DNA of 7,595 bases from Rugosibacter sp. (GCA_030652715.1 JAUSQB010000135.1:1-7595), one strand, 5' to 3'. Counted from the stretch's first letter, positions 1 through 6,428 are shown. The notes: a model not told the origin generated them from the sequence alone. A program made the numbers and translations.

Positions 1-228
1 GCCCAGCATGCGCCGCATCACCAGTGGCCATGTCCAGCCAGCATAGTGTCGTAATGGTGTGGCGGTTAGTGAAATCAGCAAGAAATTTAGTGCCCAAGTG
101 CCTAGCCCGCGAGTGACTGCTTCAATCGGATTTGCGCCGAGACTGTCTGTTTGAATTCCCCACACATACCAACCCAGCGGTGCCAAGCTGGCAGTAAAGA
201 CAAAAAACTTTAACCAGTTCGGCTTCAA
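1..228 (-). CDS. msrQ: MsrQ haem-binding membrane subunit, N-terminal part (cut by left edge)
   Basis: Partial gene: the first 76 codons are present and the rest lies beyond base 1. MsrQ (formerly YedZ) is an inner-membrane b-haem protein that passes electrons from the respiratory chain to the periplasmic reductase MsrP. The readable N-terminus starts (M/L)[10 protein letters not shown], has a first hydrophobic helix at about residues 5-25, then [18 protein letters not shown], a second helix, and TPLRHYAGW. This matches the family pattern recalled from E. coli MsrQ (WLK, LGADP, TPLARYA). The start is a TTG at 228-226 overlapping the msrP stop as TTGA, with a Shine-Dalgarno AAGGA seven bases upstream. 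No in-frame ATG lies nearby; the upstream codons are CTT, ATA, GAA, AAG. The tight overlap behind msrP implies one operon and translational coupling. Identity is strong; the haem-ligand histidines cannot be checked because they lie outside the window. Confidence 0.9.
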   Translation of the reverse strand, partial: MKPNWLKFFVFTASLAPLGWYVWGIQTDSLGANPIEAVTRGLGTWALNFLLISLTATPLRHYAGWTWPLVMRRMLG

Positions 229-1148
229 AAGTATTTCCTTAAATCCAAACCGGAATACAGATGGGCGACTTGGTCTGCATAGCCATTAAAGGGCGATGTT
301 TTTCGTTTGAAAAATTCACCAATCCGGCGCTCAGTTGTTTGGCTCCATCGTGGGTGGTCTACATTGGGATTAACGTTGGAATAAAAGCCATATTCACTGG
401 GGGCTGATTTCATCCAGGTTGTATGAGGCTGGCTCTCAGTGAAGCGAATTTTGACAATCGACTTCCCGCTTTTGAAGCCATATTTCCAAGGAACTACAAG
501 CCGCAGTGGCGCACCATTCTGGTTTGGCAATATGTTTCCATACAACCCTGTTGCTATGATCGTCAGTGAGTGCATGGCTTCATCCAGCCGCAAGCCTTCG
601 GTATAAGGCCAATCCAGAACGCCACGGCGTATGCCAGGCATGGTGTCGGGTTGCACTGCTGTGATGAACTCAACATATTTTGCGCTACCCAAGGGCTCGA
701 CTTGTTTGAGTAAACTCGCTAATGGAAAGCCGAGCCAAGGGATCACCATGCTCCATCCTTCAACGCAGCGCAGGCGATAGATCCGTTCTTCCAGCGGGGC
801 GAGTTTAAGGATATCTTCCATGCCCATCATTTTCGGTTTTTTTACCAAGCCTTCGATAGAGACCGTCCAAGGCTTGGTTCGCAGGGTGTGCGCATACTCT
901 GCCGGATCTTCTTTGTTAGTTCCAAATTCGTAAAAATTGTTGTAGCTGGTGACATTTTTTAGCGATGTGGGTGTTTCAGTCGTTGAAAAAATACTGGCTT
1001 TGCCGGGCCCAAGCCTGGCTTGGGCTTTCGGAAGAAGTCCGGCAAGGGCTATTCCCGCTGAAAGTCGTAAAAAATCACGGCGGCATGTATAAAGTGCCTG
1101 TGGGGTAATTTCAGAGGGTTCGATATGGGGTTTTTGTAAAATATGCAT
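225..1148 (-). CDS. msrP: MsrP, periplasmic protein-methionine-sulfoxide reductase, molybdopterin subunit
   Basis: Catalytic subunit of the MsrPQ system, which reduces methionine sulfoxide in oxidised periplasmic proteins. From the ATG at 1148 the product is 307 residues. A Tat signal is visible: CRRDFLRL at 22-29, a hydrophobic stretch, and a likely cleavage after AQA (residue 44). The sulfite-oxidase-type molybdopterin fold follows, with YNNFYEFG (69-76), [18 protein letters not shown] (118-135), [11 protein letters not shown] (221-231) and [11 protein letters not shown] (260-270). C128 in RCVEGWS is the expected molybdenum ligand. The protein ends in GLDLRKYF, close to the E. coli ending. 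The reading frame extends to a TTG at 1220, but the ATG at 1148 has a GGAG nine bases upstream and gives a normal Tat leader, so it is preferred. It is followed at once by msrQ. In E. coli the system responds to hypochlorous acid through HprSR; no such regulator gene is present here. Confidence 0.95.
   Translation of the reverse strand: MHILQKPHIEPSEITPQALYTCRRDFLRLSAGIALAGLLPKAQARLGPGKASIFSTTETPTSLKNVTSYNNFYEFGTNKEDPAEYAHTLRTKPWTVSIEGLVKKPKMMGMEDILKLAPLEERIYRLRCVEGWSMVIPWLGFPLASLLKQVEPLGSAKYVEFITAVQPDTMPGIRRGVLDWPYTEGLRLDEAMHSLTIIATGLYGNILPNQNGAPLRLVVPWKYGFKSGKSIVKIRFTESQPHTTWMKSAPSEYGFYSNVNPNVDHPRWSQTTERRIGEFFKRKTSPFNGYADQVAHLYSGLDLRKYF
236..240 (-). promoter_or_regulatory. Ribosome binding site for msrQ that decides the TTG start
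   Basis: On the minus strand AAGGA (240-236) lies seven bases before the TTG at 228-226, inside the last codons of msrP. This spacing, with the excellent MsrQ match directly after the TTG, supports TTG as the real initiator. Confidence 0.7.
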
Positions 1149-1157
1149 CAGAGTTTT

Positions 1158-1161
1158 CTCC
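1158..1161 (-). promoter_or_regulatory. Ribosome binding site for msrP that decides the ATG start
   Basis: GGAG on the minus strand (1161-1158) precedes the ATG at 1148 by nine bases. It supports the 307-residue product rather than a 331-residue form from the TTG at 1220, whose extra 24 residues would precede the Tat signal without a family counterpart known to me. Confidence 0.6.
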
Positions 1162-1299
1162 GTCGAATAGTCTTCAGACTGAATAACAGACGCAAAATTT
1201 AGCGAAACCTTACAAAACAATTCCGGTCACTACGAATGCCGAAAATTGGATCGGTAATTGAATATTATCGCCGTACCACCAGCGCCGACTTTTTGAGAT

Positions 1300-1313
1300 A
1301 TACCAGCTGGTAT
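1300..1313. repeat. Perfect 14-base palindrome in the msrP/grxD divergent region
   Basis: ATACCAGCTGGTAT reads identically on both strands. It lies about 152 bases upstream of the msrP ATG and about 27 bases upstream of the -35 box of the putative grxD promoter. A related TACCACCAGC occurs at 1274-1283. A perfect 14-base palindrome in a short intergenic region suggests a binding site for a dimeric regulator. The regulator and the controlled gene are unknown; it could also be chance. Confidence 0.45.
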
Positions 1314-1339
1314 TGTCGTCATGTGCATGCCATAAGTGC

Positions 1340-1369
1340 TTGACGCCGATAAGATCAGACCGCTAGAAT
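1340..1369 (+). promoter_or_regulatory. Putative sigma-70 promoter of grxD
   Basis: A -35 box TTGACG (1340-1345) and a -10 box TAGAAT (1364-1369) are separated by 18 bases; each matches the consensus in five of six positions. Transcription would begin around 1376, giving an untranslated leader of roughly 33 bases before grxD. It is the best promoter-like pair seen in this intergenic region. Confidence 0.6.
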
Positions 1370-1379
1370 ACCTGATCTT
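1351..1379. repeat. Inverted repeat flanking the grxD -10 box (possible operator)
   Basis: AAGATCAG (1351-1358) and CTGATCTT (1372-1379) are perfect 8-base inverted repeats separated by 13 bases. The arms bracket the -10 box and extend past the expected transcription start, where a bound repressor would block RNA polymerase. Since the left arm is upstream of the start, it is unlikely to act as an RNA hairpin. The sequence does not match the IscR or Fur consensus as I remember them. Confidence 0.45.
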
Positions 1380-1398
1380 TTTACTCAGTTATTATTTT

Positions 1399-1402
1399 GG
1401 AG
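1399..1402 (+). promoter_or_regulatory. Ribosome binding site for grxD
   Basis: GGAG at 1399-1402 lies six bases before the ATG at 1409. It overlaps the TTG codon at 1397 that would otherwise extend the frame by four residues, so initiation at 1409 is clearly preferred. Confidence 0.7.
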
Positions 1403-1408
1403 TGTGCC

Positions 1409-1732
1409 ATGGATACCCGGAAAAAAATTCACGAGCTTGTAACCAGTAATCCCGTTGTGCTGTTCATGAAAGGCACACCGCAGTTTCCGCAGTGTGGTTT
1501 TTCTTCACGCGCGATACAAATCCTCAAGGCGTGTGGCGTGCAAGATATGGTTACGGTAGATGTATTGGCTGATCCAGAGATGCGCCAAGGCGTGAAAGAT
1601 TATGCTAGCTGGCCGACGGTTCCCCAGTTGTACATCGCAGGCGAATTCATGGGTGGGAGCGACATCATGACCGAGATGTATGAGGCGGGTGATCTGCAGA
1701 AATGCATTGATCTTTTAGCGAGCGCTCACTGA
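1409..1732 (+). CDS. grxD: Monothiol glutaredoxin, Grx4 family
   Basis: Monothiol CGFS-type glutaredoxin of 107 residues, the usual length for the single-domain bacterial Grx4 family. Members carry a [2Fe-2S] cluster bridged between two subunits with glutathione, deliver or sense Fe-S clusters in the cytoplasm, and often work with BolA proteins. The active site CGFS is at residues 29-32, preceded by VVLFMKGTPQFPQ (16-28). The cis-proline and glutathione-binding segment WPTVPQLYI is at 68-76, and GGSDIMTEM at 82-90 completes the family pattern. Further cysteines are C42 and C99. The gene stands alone between msrP (divergent) and the kinase gene (convergent), with its own probable promoter and a dyad over the -10 box. 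No bolA or prmC/hemK gene is adjacent in this window. Confidence 0.95.
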   Translation: MDTRKKIHELVTSNPVVLFMKGTPQFPQCGFSSRAIQILKACGVQDMVTVDVLADPEMRQGVKDYASWPTVPQLYIAGEFMGGSDIMTEMYEAGDLQKCIDLLASAH

Positions 1733-1767
1733 ACAGGTGCTGGGGTGTTTTTTGAGGTCTGTTACAG
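1729..1767. repeat. Imperfect inverted repeat spanning the grxD/kinase convergent junction
   Basis: CTGAACAG (1729-1736) and CTGTTACAG (1759-1767) pair over eight bases with one bulged A and enclose 22 bases with a run of six T (1748-1753). Both stop codons, TGA of grxD at 1730-1732 and TAA of the kinase at 1764-1762, lie within the arms. It could be a weak bidirectional terminator, but no compact GC-rich hairpin followed by U is present. Confidence 0.25.
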
Positions 1768-3081
1768 CGATGCCAGCCGCCGGTTTGCATCGGCCAGACG
1801 ACCGACAATCACATCAAGGAAGCTCTGGTAGAAGTGCATTCGACAAGCATTCGAGCTGTGCTGTAATGCCTGTGACGGGATAGTCACCACTCGCGCAGTC
1901 GTTGTTGCGACGACATCGGCGCCACGCTCATGGCGCCCCTTTTGGATGATCGCCATTTCACCAAAGCATTCGCCTGCGTGAAGCGTGACCAGATGCCGCT
2001 TGTTTTTTTCTACGCTCAGTTCGCCTTCCAGCAAAAACGCAAAAAAGTCGCCGGGCTCACCATCCTTCATGATGACAGTGCGTGGTGTGATTTCACTCCA
2101 GCGTGAAAAACGTACAACTTCCCATAGTTCAACATCTGAAAACTCAGCAAAGAACGACAAGGCACGAAGTGCTTCAAATTTTTCACTGTCGGGAAAGGAA
2201 GCATTTTCGGTTGTCAGTTGTGTATTGCGGAACGATTGCGCAAGATCATGAGAAAACTCTTCCCATGTTTGATAGCGCGTGGCCAGTTCTTTTTGCATGG
2301 CACGCTTGATCACCGCTTCAAGACCTGGCGGGTTGTCTACGCGAAACATGGAGGGCGGGGGTGGTTCAGTATTGCATATCTGGTAGATCATGCCATAGTT
2401 GGAAGAGGCCTCGAACGGGATTTTTCCTGTTAGCAATTGGTACATCACTACACCCAGGGAATAAATGTCGGTTTGCTGGGTTAGCGGTTGATCGCGCAGT
2501 TGTTGTGGCGACATGTAAGCGGGTGAGCCTACACCCGAAACCTGGGTCTGTGTCTGCTCGCCGCTGCTGATCAACGCGGCACCAAAGTCGGATATCTTGA
2601 TATTGCCACCAGAGGCAATTTCCGATGATGATCCATATTTTTCGGCCAGCAGGATATTGGCGGGTTTAATGTCGCGATGAGTAATGCCGGCGCGATAGGC
2701 ATAGTCGAGCGCACGGGTACATTTGAAGATAATTTCTACCACGCGCTCGATGGGCAATAAATCGCTGGGTTTGCAAAAAGGTTCCAGGGTACCGCCGGGT
2801 ACGTATTCCATGACGATGTAGCTTTGCTCTTCATCGAGTACCGCATCAAAAATCTGCACGATATGTGGATGCTGGAGTTTGCCGACCAAGGAGGCTTCGG
2901 TCAGAAGCAATCGTCGATACTGTTGTCCTCGTTCTTTATCGCGCAATACATCAGGGAAAATCAGCTTGATGGCAACATCGCGTGAGCTGAAAGGATCGTA
3001 GCCCAAGTAAACCATCGAGGTTGCACCTTCTCCCAGCTTGCTGTGTATTTCGTACTTGCCAATGCGCTCCGGCTGCTTCAT
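1762..3081 (-). CDS. Serine/threonine protein kinase with C-terminal cyclic-nucleotide-binding domain
   Basis: A 439-residue cytoplasmic protein with two domains. Residues about 10-282 form a Hanks-type kinase: glycine loop [12 protein letters not shown] (16-27), VAIK with K39, helix-C Glu E62, catalytic loop HRDIKPAN (135-142, D137, N142), DFG (165-167), and [20 protein letters not shown] (204-223). The APE position is SPQ (191-193), so the usual Glu is Gln; otherwise the core looks active. Residues about 306-425 resemble a CRP/PKA-type sensor, with a phosphate-binding cassette GECFGEMAI (370-378) and HERGADV (384-390). E375 and R386 sit where cAMP ribose and phosphate are normally contacted. 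No transmembrane helix or extracellular sensor is visible, unlike PknB types. The ATG overlaps the argH stop as ATGA, indicating translational coupling; no clear Shine-Dalgarno sequence of its own is seen. Both domain assignments are strong; the ligand and substrates are unknown. Confidence 0.92.
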   Translation of the reverse strand: MKQPERIGKYEIHSKLGEGATSMVYLGYDPFSSRDVAIKLIFPDVLRDKERGQQYRRLLLTEASLVGKLQHPHIVQIFDAVLDEEQSYIVMEYVPGGTLEPFCKPSDLLPIERVVEIIFKCTRALDYAYRAGITHRDIKPANILLAEKYGSSSEIASGGNIKISDFGAALISSGEQTQTQVSGVGSPAYMSPQQLRDQPLTQQTDIYSLGVVMYQLLTGKIPFEASSNYGMIYQICNTEPPPPSMFRVDNPPGLEAVIKRAMQKELATRYQTWEEFSHDLAQSFRNTQLTTENASFPDSEKFEALRALSFFAEFSDVELWEVVRFSRWSEITPRTVIMKDGEPGDFFAFLLEGELSVEKNKRHLVTLHAGECFGEMAIIQKGRHERGADVVATTTARVVTIPSQALQHSSNACRMHFYQSFLDVIVGRLADANRRLASL

Positions 3082-4481
3082 CGGCTTAAAAGTCGGGCAT
3101 GCGCGCGGAGAATGGCGGCGCGCACTTGTGCCGGGGCCGTGCCGCCTCGATGGTCGCGGGCAGCGAGCGAGCCCGTAATGGTCAAGACAGCAAACACGTC
3201 AGCCTCTACGAGAGGCGAAAAGGAGCGCAATTCATCCAGGGCAAGCTCTGCCAGATCACAACCCCGGCTTTCACAGGTGCGCACCGCTCGGGCAACCACT
3301 TCATGGGCATCCCGAAAGGGGAGCCCTTTCTTTACCAGATAATCGGCCAGGTCGGTTGCCGTTGCATAGCCTTGGCGAAGTGCTGCCGCCATGGCTTCGG
3401 ATTTGACGCGAATGCCGGGTACCATTTCGGCGAAAATACGCAGGGTGTCGATGAGCGTATCGGCGGTGTCAAAGAGTGGCTCTTTGTCTTCCTGGTTGTC
3501 TTTGTTGTATGCCAGAGGCTGCGCTTTCATCAGCGTGAGCAACGCCATGAGGTGGCCATAGATGCGACCGGTTTTGCCGCGTGCCAGCTCGGGCACATCC
3601 GGGTTTTTTTTCTGTGGCATGATGGAAGAGCCGGTACAAAAACGATCCGGCAGATCAATAAATCCTATGCGCGGACTCATCCACAGCACGAGCTCTTCCG
3701 AGAGGCGCGAAACATGGGTCATTACAAGTGCGGCAGCAGCGCAGAACTCGATTGCAAAGTCGCGATCGGAGACAGCATCCAGCGAGTTTTCACAAATGCC
3801 TTCAAAGCCGAGTTCCAGTGCCACCGTTTCACGGCTGATCGGAAAAGTCGTTCCTGCCAGTGCGGCGGCACCTAGCGGCAGACGATTAACGCGGCGACGG
3901 CAATCCGTGAAACGCTCGTGGTCGCGCTGGAACATTTCGAAATACGCCAGCAGATGATGCCCAAAGGTCACAGGTTGTGCGACTTGCAAGTGGGTAAAGC
4001 CCGGTAGCGGGGTATCGCTATGCGATTCGGCTAGCGCGAGCAGTGATTTTTGCAGCTCGCGCAGCAGGCCATCAATATCATCAATTGCATCGCGCAGCCA
4101 AAGGCGAATATCGGTGGCGACTTGATCATTCCGTGAGCGACCGGTGTGCAGCCGCTTGCCTGCATCGCCAACAAGTGCGGTGAGGCGTTTTTCGATATTG
4201 AGATGCACGTCCTCATCGTCAAGGTTCCAGTGAAATTGACCGCTCTCGATTTCCTGACTGATTAAAGCCATGCCACGCTCTATGGCCGCCAGATCGTCGG
4301 TGGTGATGATGCCTTGCTGCGACAGCATGCGGGCATGCGCGAGCGAGCCGCGAATATCCTGACGCCACATCCGGTTGTCAAAGAAAACCGAGGCGGTATA
4401 GCGTTTGACCAGATCAGAGACAGGCTCGGAAAAACGGCCAGACCAGGCTTTGTCGGAAACGGGTTGTGTAGGTTCTGTCAT
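3078..4481 (-). CDS. argH: Argininosuccinate lyase
   Basis: Last enzyme of arginine biosynthesis, splitting argininosuccinate into arginine and fumarate in the cytoplasm as a homotetramer. The 467-residue product has normal length for the fumarase/aspartase superfamily. Visible motifs are WSGRF (13-17), [10 protein letters not shown] (91-100), HTGRSRNDQ (112-120), [16 protein letters not shown] (161-176, with the conserved H164), and the superfamily signature [12 protein letters not shown] (284-295), whose S285 lies in the mobile catalytic loop. The ATG at 4481 gives an N-terminus of usual length before WSGRF; only a weak ribosome binding site is seen. It is divergent from algZ across 100 bases and is followed by the protein kinase with a four-base overlap. 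Nothing is missing or frameshifted. Confidence 0.97.
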   Translation of the reverse strand: MTEPTQPVSDKAWSGRFSEPVSDLVKRYTASVFFDNRMWRQDIRGSLAHARMLSQQGIITTDDLAAIERGMALISQEIESGQFHWNLDDEDVHLNIEKRLTALVGDAGKRLHTGRSRNDQVATDIRLWLRDAIDDIDGLLRELQKSLLALAESHSDTPLPGFTHLQVAQPVTFGHHLLAYFEMFQRDHERFTDCRRRVNRLPLGAAALAGTTFPISRETVALELGFEGICENSLDAVSDRDFAIEFCAAAALVMTHVSRLSEELVLWMSPRIGFIDLPDRFCTGSSIMPQKKNPDVPELARGKTGRIYGHLMALLTLMKAQPLAYNKDNQEDKEPLFDTADTLIDTLRIFAEMVPGIRVKSEAMAAALRQGYATATDLADYLVKKGLPFRDAHEVVARAVRTCESRGCDLAELALDELRSFSPLVEADVFAVLTITGSLAARDHRGGTAPAQVRAAILRAHARLLSR

Positions 4482-4499
4482 AATCAGCGTGAGGCTATG

Positions 4500-4512
4500 T
4501 TGTGCGACACAA
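4500..4512. repeat. Inverted repeat 1 in the argH/algZ region
   Basis: TTGTG (4500-4504) and CACAA (4508-4512) are perfect 5-base arms around CGA, close to the argH start (19 to 31 bases upstream of its ATG). Its right end overlaps the next dyad. It may be an operator half of a larger array, or chance. Confidence 0.35.
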
Positions 4513-4530
4513 TGCGCAAAAAGTGCATTG
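4510..4530. repeat. Inverted repeat 2 in the argH/algZ region
   Basis: CAATGCGC (4510-4517) and GTGCATTG (4523-4530) are 8-base arms with a single mismatch around AAAAA. An A-tract spacer between two GC-containing arms is a common layout for a dimeric repressor site. It sits 30-50 bases upstream of argH and about 52-72 upstream of algZ. Confidence 0.45.
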
Positions 4531-4537
4531 CATGCAA
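4528..4537. repeat. Perfect 10-base palindrome in the argH/algZ region
   Basis: TTGCATGCAA is identical on both strands and overlaps the right arm of the preceding dyad by three bases. It provides a TTGCAT hexamer on each strand that might act as a -35 box in each direction. Confidence 0.4.
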
Positions 4538-4581
4538 CTGAAATTTAAAGTTAAAAATCCATTGGAATACAAGCGTAATAC

Positions 4582-5616
4582 ATGCGGAAATACATGCCAA
4601 GTATAACGGGAAACCTTGTGACATCGGGCCTGCCAGACTTCCGCCAGGGCGTTTTGTGGCTGCGCACATTGCTTGCGGTGAATTTAGCCATGGCGTTAAG
4701 TGTTCTGGCGGCGAATCGCGACTGGGCGCACGTGTTTGCAGAATTCATCGAGATTGCCGTTTTTCTCGAACCAGTGCTGCTACTGAATCTTGTGGTGTTT
4801 TATCTGATTGCGGACTGGATTGCGCCCTTGCCTCGGCGTATCGGACGGATGGCAGTTCTGTTACTGAGTGTATTGGTAACAGCAGCTGTGCATGGTTTTT
4901 TTGTGGCCATGCAGTGGACACAGCTCAATCTGGAGCGAACAGCAATGTGGTCAGTTGTGGTTACTTATTTTCTGCTGGTCTGGTTTGATCTGGTGGCTCG
5001 TGCGCAATCGCCGGCCTTGGCCGAGGCGCGGCTGATGGCGCTTACGGCGCGCATTCGCCCCCACTTCTTGTTCAATACGTTAAATGCGGTCCTTGGGGTG
5101 ATGCGCTCAGAACCCCAGCGTGCTGAAAGTGCTTTGGAAGAGCTCTCTGATTTGTTTCGAGTGCTGATGCGAGAAAATAGAACCTTGGTGCCCTTATCAG
5201 AAGAGATTGCGGTAGCGCGGCAGTACCTCAATCTGGAACGTCTCCGGTTAGGGGATCGCATTCAGGTGCAGTGGGATATGGCCTCTTGTCCGCCCGATCC
5301 GCTCGTGCCGCCCCTCATGCTGCAGCCTTTGCTGGAGAATGCTGTTTATCACGGCATTGAGCCATCGACGCAACCCGGGGATATCTTGATTTGCTGCGAG
5401 CAGATAAATAACCGGATGCGCAACCGCGTGCGATTGGAGATTTCAAACACCGTACCGACAGACACTCGCCACGCTCAAGGGAATCAAATGGCCATGGCCA
5501 ATATTCGCGAACGCTTGCTGCTTTTTTTTGAACTTGAAGCCGTGATGACCACTGGAATCCGCGAAGGCCGTTTTCACGTATCCATTGAATTCCCCTACCG
5601 ACCGCACGTTGCATGA
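4582..5616 (+). CDS. algZ: AlgZ/FimS-like sensor histidine kinase (LytS family)
   Basis: Inner-membrane sensor kinase of the LytS/YehU type, 344 residues. The N-terminal part has about four hydrophobic helices (roughly 24-42, 55-79, 88-108, 121-139) and no large periplasmic domain. The His_kinase motif RIRPHFLFNTLN (158-169) carries the expected phospho-acceptor H161, and LQPLLENAVYHGIEP (247-261) is the ATP-binding N box (N253). The usual DxGxG box is replaced by EISNTVP (286-292), and GNQMAMANIRERL (300-312) stands for the glycine-rich lid. This pattern resembles AlgZ/FimS of Pseudomonas, reported to lack several standard kinase motifs. An ATG at 4594 has GGAA four bases upstream and may be the true start, shortening the product by four residues. 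The stop overlaps the algR ATG as ATGA. The divergent argH-algZ arrangement is also seen in pseudomonads. The signal sensed is unknown. Confidence 0.88.
   Translation: MRKYMPSITGNLVTSGLPDFRQGVLWLRTLLAVNLAMALSVLAANRDWAHVFAEFIEIAVFLEPVLLLNLVVFYLIADWIAPLPRRIGRMAVLLLSVLVTAAVHGFFVAMQWTQLNLERTAMWSVVVTYFLLVWFDLVARAQSPALAEARLMALTARIRPHFLFNTLNAVLGVMRSEPQRAESALEELSDLFRVLMRENRTLVPLSEEIAVARQYLNLERLRLGDRIQVQWDMASCPPDPLVPPLMLQPLLENAVYHGIEPSTQPGDILICCEQINNRMRNRVRLEISNTVPTDTRHAQGNQMAMANIRERLLLFFELEAVMTTGIREGRFHVSIEFPYRPHVA
4586..4589 (+). promoter_or_regulatory. Possible ribosome binding site favouring the algZ start at 4594
   Basis: GGAA at 4586-4589 is four bases before the ATG at 4594. For the ATG at 4582 the nearest purine-rich stretch, GGAA at 4564-4567, is 14 bases away, which is too far to be efficient. 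The two starts differ by only four codons. Confidence 0.4.
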
Positions 5617-6380
5617 TGACTATGCCGTTGCGCCTGTTGCTGGTCGATGACGAAACGCTGGCGCGTACTCGTCTGCGAAATTTGCTGAACGATATTGCGG
5701 AGGAGGTCCCCACCACGATAGTTGCTGAAGCGCATGATGGTCACAGTGCGTTAGCGTTAATACAAATGCATCCATGCGATATTGCCTTGGTGGATATACG
5801 CATGCCCGGCATGGATGGCGTTGAGTTTGCGCGTCATCTTGCGCGCTGGCCTAACGCGCCGGCCGTGATCTTTGTCACGGCCTATGATCAATATGCCGTG
5901 AGCGCCTTTGAGCTGTCAGCACTGGATTACCTTGTCAAGCCGGTGCGCGCAGCGCGCCTTGCGGTGGCTTTGCAAAAGGCAAAACGTCATCCGGATGAGG
6001 CCGGTCGTCTTGAAAAGTCGGCGCTGGCAACACGGCGGCATTTATCCTGTTTTGAGCGTGACCGCGTTCTGCTGGTGCCTGTTACCGATATTCTCTATTT
6101 GAAAGCCGAGCAGAAGTACGTCACAGCGCGCACGACGGAGCGAGAGTATCTGCTCGAAGAGTCATTAGTAAAACTGGAAGCTGAATTTGGCGAGCGCTTC
6201 TTGCGCGTCCATCGAAATTGCCTGATCTCGCCCGATGCGGTGATCGGTTTGGAGCGGGTTAGCGCCGAGGGTGAAAAGGACGACGCCTGGCAGGTGATGC
6301 TCTCTGGTATCAGGGAACACCTCCCCGTCAGTCGTAGACAATGGCCTTTGATAAAAAACTTGCTCAAGAACCGTGGCTAA
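5613..6380 (+). CDS. algR: AlgR-like response regulator with LytTR DNA-binding domain
   Basis: A 255-residue cytoplasmic transcription regulator. Receiver domain at about 6-122: acidic pair D12-D13, phospho-acceptor D61 in VDIRMPGMDG (60-69), T89 in VTAYDQYAV and K109 in YLVKPV (106-111). LytTR DNA-binding domain at about 145-252: RVLLVPVTDILYLKAEQKYV (151-170), FLRVHRNCLI (196-205) and EHLPVSRRQWPLIKNLL (235-251). It is the cognate partner of the kinase just upstream, judged by the ATGA overlap at 5613-5616 and family pairing. ATG codons at 5613, 5616 and 5622 are all possible starts; 5613 is chosen for the coupling overlap. In Pseudomonas the pair controls alginate and type IV pilus genes; targets here cannot be read from the window. 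hemC, often the next gene in relatives, is absent and ispB follows instead. Confidence 0.9.
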   Translation: MMTMPLRLLLVDDETLARTRLRNLLNDIAEEVPTTIVAEAHDGHSALALIQMHPCDIALVDIRMPGMDGVEFARHLARWPNAPAVIFVTAYDQYAVSAFELSALDYLVKPVRAARLAVALQKAKRHPDEAGRLEKSALATRRHLSCFERDRVLLVPVTDILYLKAEQKYVTARTTEREYLLEESLVKLEAEFGERFLRVHRNCLISPDAVIGLERVSAEGEKDDAWQVMLSGIREHLPVSRRQWPLIKNLLKNRG

Positions 6381-6428
6381 AGGAAGGCTACGCCTGTTCA
6401 AGTACTCCTGTGACAAGTTGAAAACACA

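Larger units (their letters stand above)
4482..4581. promoter_or_regulatory. Divergent argH / algZ promoter region
   Basis: This 100-base gap must hold promoters for both directions. No strong consensus sigma-70 pair is obvious. The palindromic TTGCAT at 4528-4533 could serve as a -35 box for algZ, with a poor TTAAAA 17 bases on, and its mirror copy could serve argH. The right half (4540-4560) is A+T rich. Three overlapping dyads occupy the argH-proximal half and are listed separately. Confidence 0.5.

Noticed and set aside
184..204. The two low-scored msrQ notes at 184-204 and 191-193 in the findings list
   Set aside because: On review they add nothing beyond the msrQ annotation and the TTGA-start finding and should be disregarded.
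1218..1248. Imperfect inverted repeat CAATTCCGG / CCGAAAATTG upstream of msrP
   Set aside because: Only five plus three base pairs with a mismatch and a bulge; too weak to call an operator or hairpin.
1149..1299. A msrP promoter on the minus strand
   Set aside because: Several AT-rich hexamers exist but no -35/-10 pair with acceptable spacing was found, so no promoter is annotated.
3099..3875. Long plus-strand open frame (258 codons) opposite argH
   Set aside because: It lies wholly antisense to a clear argH, its translation resembles no known family, and it is rich in Cys, His and Arg as expected for a shadow frame.
3562..3957. 131-codon plus-strand open frame opposite argH
   Set aside because: Ser/Arg-rich low-complexity translation typical of an antisense frame to a conserved gene.
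5315..5716. 133-codon minus-strand open frame across the algZ-algR junction
   Set aside because: It overlaps two convincing genes on the other strand and lacks any recognisable motif.
6372..6392. CGTGGC / GCTACG hairpin at the end of algR as a terminator
   Set aside because: Six pairs including a G-U, nine-base loop and no T-run after it; not a convincing intrinsic terminator.
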